Of a DNA stretch of 13,213 nt, positions 13,131-13,213 are shown in pieces. The stretch is from an uncultured Ruminococcus sp. Lineage in GTDB: Bacteria; Bacillota_A; Clostridia; Oscillospirales; Acutalibacteraceae. The translations under genes were made by a program, and so were the position numbers. Where the stretch lies: assembly GCA_902773395.1 (NCBI GenBank), contig CACYEJ010000361.1, forward strand, positions 1 to 13,213, read 5' to 3'. A model generated the notes under the pieces. That model had not been told where the DNA came from. It saw only the letters and a list, made by a program, of their open reading frames with translations, and searched no databases. How positions within the stretch are numbered: the first letter of the stretch is position 1; the number at the start of each line of letters is the position of its first letter.

Positions 13131-13213
13131 ATGGCAGACAGACCGGAAAGAGATAACCGCAGAGGCCGCAAGGGTCGTAAAAAGGTTTGCGCATTCTGCG
13201 TTGATAAGGTAGA
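13131..13213 (+). CDS. rpsR: 30S ribosomal protein S18 (cut by the window end)
   Basis: Only the first 27 codons are present. The basic start GRKGRKKVCAFCVDKV is the typical N-terminal region of S18. The CxxC (VCAFC) is the zinc-binding or zinc-derived pair found in one of the two S18 types. The ATG at 13131 has AAGGAG at 13117-13122. The gap of 52 bases after ssb has no terminator, so it belongs to the same operon. S18 partners S6 in the 30S platform. Confidence 0.93.
   Translation, partial: MADRPERDNRRGRKGRKKVCAFCVDKV

Overview
This window looks like core chromosome of a low-to-moderate-GC Firmicute, most likely a gut clostridium of the Ruminococcus/Oscillospiraceae type. The reasons are strong AGGAGG-type ribosome binding sites, AT-rich intergenic DNA with TTGACA/TATAAT promoters, a SigH-like sigma factor, a two-subunit iron-sulfur fumarase, and the rpsF-ssb-rpsR and trmN6-rsmI gene orders usual in Firmicutes. 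The genus is an inference from protein style; no rRNA gene is present to fix it.

Layout, left to right. valS (336-2954, +) has its own extended -10 promoter and is followed by two hairpins. Next comes a minus-strand group: a SigH-like sigma factor (4250-3633) followed by a small zinc-ribbon protein (3549-3268). Two small DUF3592-like membrane proteins (5159-4614 and 5993-5544) lie beyond it, separated by a dispersed repeat. A two-component system follows: an OmpR-family response regulator (8408-7737) overlapping a membrane histidine kinase (7747-6134), closed by a clear intrinsic terminator. Diverging from it is an apparent plus-strand operon of fumarate hydratase alpha and beta, a TrmN6-like methyltransferase and rsmI (8674-11644). 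A 605-base gap then leads to rpsF-ssb-rpsR (12250 to the window end, rpsR cut off), which has a structured leader that pairs with the ribosome binding site of rpsF.

Most genes are housekeeping: tRNA charging, rRNA and tRNA modification, ribosomal proteins, single-strand DNA binding, and a TCA-type step. The regulatory genes are the sigma factor and the two-component system. The promoter of the latter carries direct repeats of the kind bound by OmpR/PhoP-type regulators, which suggests autoregulation.

The least ordinary signal is non-coding. An intergenic repeat family, made of two modules called A and B here, occurs in four places: A near 105-205, the head of A near 4494-4551, B near 5248-5389, and both modules joined near 11699-11971. 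The copies lie in both orientations, differ by 1-2 base indels (so they do not look coding), and carry a hairpin whose sequence changes from copy to copy. No defence system, CRISPR array, insertion sequence or prophage is visible.
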